6,140 nucleotides of DNA from positions 1 through 6,140 of the forward strand of contig JAUVWC010000091.1 in the NCBI GenBank assembly GCA_030604325.1. The letters run 5' to 3'. A model generated the notes under the pieces. That model did not search any database. It saw nothing but the letters and a program-made list of their open reading frames with translations, and was not told where the DNA came from. Both the position numbers and the translations under genes were made by a program. Position 1 is the first letter of the stretch. Every line of letters starts with the position of its first letter. Below, piece after piece: positions 5,308-6,140 of the stretch. The DNA is from Candidatus Zixiibacteriota bacterium (lineage in GTDB: Bacteria; Blakebacterota; Blakebacteria; Blakebacterales; Blakebacteraceae).

Positions 5308-6140
5308 AATACGAACGAACAAAACAGACGATCGTATGCCAATCTCCTGGTCAGCGCACTCTCCCATCTGTACAGAGGAGGGGATGCGCACGCATCGATC
5401 GAAGAGTTCCTGCCGGATGTCCGGGACCTTTTCCAGATAACCGGGGTTCTGTGGTGGGAGTATGACCCGCGGGAGCAATCCCTCTGCCTTGTCACATACA
5501 CAGGCCAGTTCGACTCGGGGGAGAAGGGATTGATCCTTTCCGGTACAGATGGGTTTGGTGGAGCCATTATAAGGAGTGGAACCCCTCAGGTCCTGGAGGG
5601 AGCAGCTCTGAAAGGCCAACTACCCGAATGTTTCACATCTCATCCTGACGTAGAAACCGCCCTCGGCATAAGAGTGGGATCGGCCGGGCAGACTCACGGC
5701 GTCTTGATCGCACTCTTTCCTTCCGGTGCATCAGTGTCACTGCAACATATGGAAACCATGGAGCTTCTCGCCTCAGAGCTGGAACGCGCGCTCGGAGTCC
5801 AGCATCTCCAGGAAGCACTGCTGACCCAGTTCCAACGGCTGCAACTCCTCCAGAGCCTGAGCCGCATTCTCCAGTCGAAGGACGACCCCCTCGAACATCG
5901 ACTTCAGAGACTGGTTCAATCTTTCTCCGATGCTTTCGGCGCCAACTTCGTGCACATCGTTCTTGCTGACGAGGAAGGTCTGCTGTGGTTCCGTGCGGTA
6001 GCCGGCGTGGACATGGCTGAGCTGGAGTCTCTGCAGATCGAACCGGGACAGGGGATCATAGGAAAGGTCTTTCAAAGCGGGGAGCCGCGATTAGTACCCG
6101 ACGTGAAGGAGGACCCCGACTATGTGGAAGGCCATCCCGC
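5305..6140 (+). CDS. GAF-domain signalling protein, N-terminal part (runs off the window edge)
   Basis: At least 278 residues are encoded, with no stop before the right edge. Translation from GTG 5305 begins VNTNEQNRRSYANLL. Residues about 14-145 look like a divergent GAF-type sensor domain: a helix, then ITGVLWWEYDPREQSLCLV, then a central GTDGFGGAIIRSGTPQV turn resembling the GAF 'G..G..G.V...G.P..V' motif, and GVLIALFPSG near the end. A leucine- and glutamine-rich helix (150-192) links to a second, clearer GAF domain from about 190, with EPGQGIIGKVFQSGEPRLVPDV (246-267, given here as the key motif) followed by DPDYV. There are no membrane segments or signal peptide, so it is probably cytoplasmic. 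GAF domains bind small ligands or cyclic nucleotides and usually precede a histidine kinase, GGDEF, HD-GYP or PP2C phosphatase output domain; that part lies outside the window. It is divergent from the mlaE operon. A regulatory link to the operon is possible but not shown. Confidence 0.88.
   Translation, partial: MNTNEQNRRSYANLLVSALSHLYRGGDAHASIEEFLPDVRDLFQITGVLWWEYDPREQSLCLVTYTGQFDSGEKGLILSGTDGFGGAIIRSGTPQVLEGAALKGQLPECFTSHPDVETALGIRVGSAGQTHGVLIALFPSGASVSLQHMETMELLASELERALGVQHLQEALLTQFQRLQLLQSLSRILQSKDDPLEHRLQRLVQSFSDAFGANFVHIVLADEEGLLWFRAVAGVDMAELESLQIEPGQGIIGKVFQSGEPRLVPDVKEDPDYVEGHP

Noticed and set aside
5262..5619. Two minus-strand open frames opposite the GAF gene
   Set aside because: They are antisense to a plus-strand frame that reads as a convincing GAF protein; their translations are rich in Cys, Arg and Pro with no family pattern.

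Overview
The window looks like chromosomal DNA of a diderm (Gram-negative-type) bacterium. The main evidence is an MCE/Mla-type lipid transport operon, which only makes sense in a cell with an outer membrane. Base composition is moderately GC-rich by eye, genes are tightly packed, and start codons often overlap the preceding stop. I cannot name the lineage from sequence alone. An uncultivated environmental phylum such as Gemmatimonadota or a relative is a guess.

Layout. Five genes on the minus strand are read from right to left as one probable operon: an MlaE-family permease (5174-4356), an MlaF-like ABC ATPase subunit (4356-3499), an MlaD/MCE protein (3509-2595), a TIM-barrel metal protein of the xylose isomerase/endonuclease IV superfamily (2557-1778), and an MscS-type channel with a C-terminal cyclic-nucleotide-binding domain (1787-219). 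Three of the four junctions overlap and the fourth gap is 37 bases. A divergent plus-strand gene starts at a GTG at 5305 and runs off the right edge; it encodes a signalling protein with one clear GAF domain and probably a second, weaker one before it. The 130-base divergent gap holds a good sigma70-like promoter for the operon, placed so close to the mlaE start that the message may be leaderless. Bases 1-218, downstream of the operon, hold no convincing gene but do contain a long imperfect inverted repeat (about 11-130).

How the genes may work together. MlaE (membrane permease), the ATPase-like subunit and MlaD (periplasmic substrate-binding MCE ring) would form an inner-membrane complex moving phospholipid or another hydrophobic substrate between inner and outer membrane. 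The channel adds membrane-tension release, possibly gated by cAMP or cGMP, so the operon reads as an envelope-homeostasis unit. No MlaB, MlaC or MlaA gene is in the window.

The most striking point is the ATPase-like subunit. It is a full-length, uninterrupted MlaF homologue, yet the Walker A motif, Q-loop glutamine, LSGG signature and H-loop histidine are all replaced, and the Walker B acid pair is in reversed order (Glu-Asp instead of Asp-Glu). It is therefore probably a pseudo-ATPase beside a normal-looking permease. Second is the TIM-barrel protein, which keeps residues matching all nine metal ligands of endonuclease IV rather than the smaller set usual in sugar isomerases. Third is the long palindromic element at the left edge.
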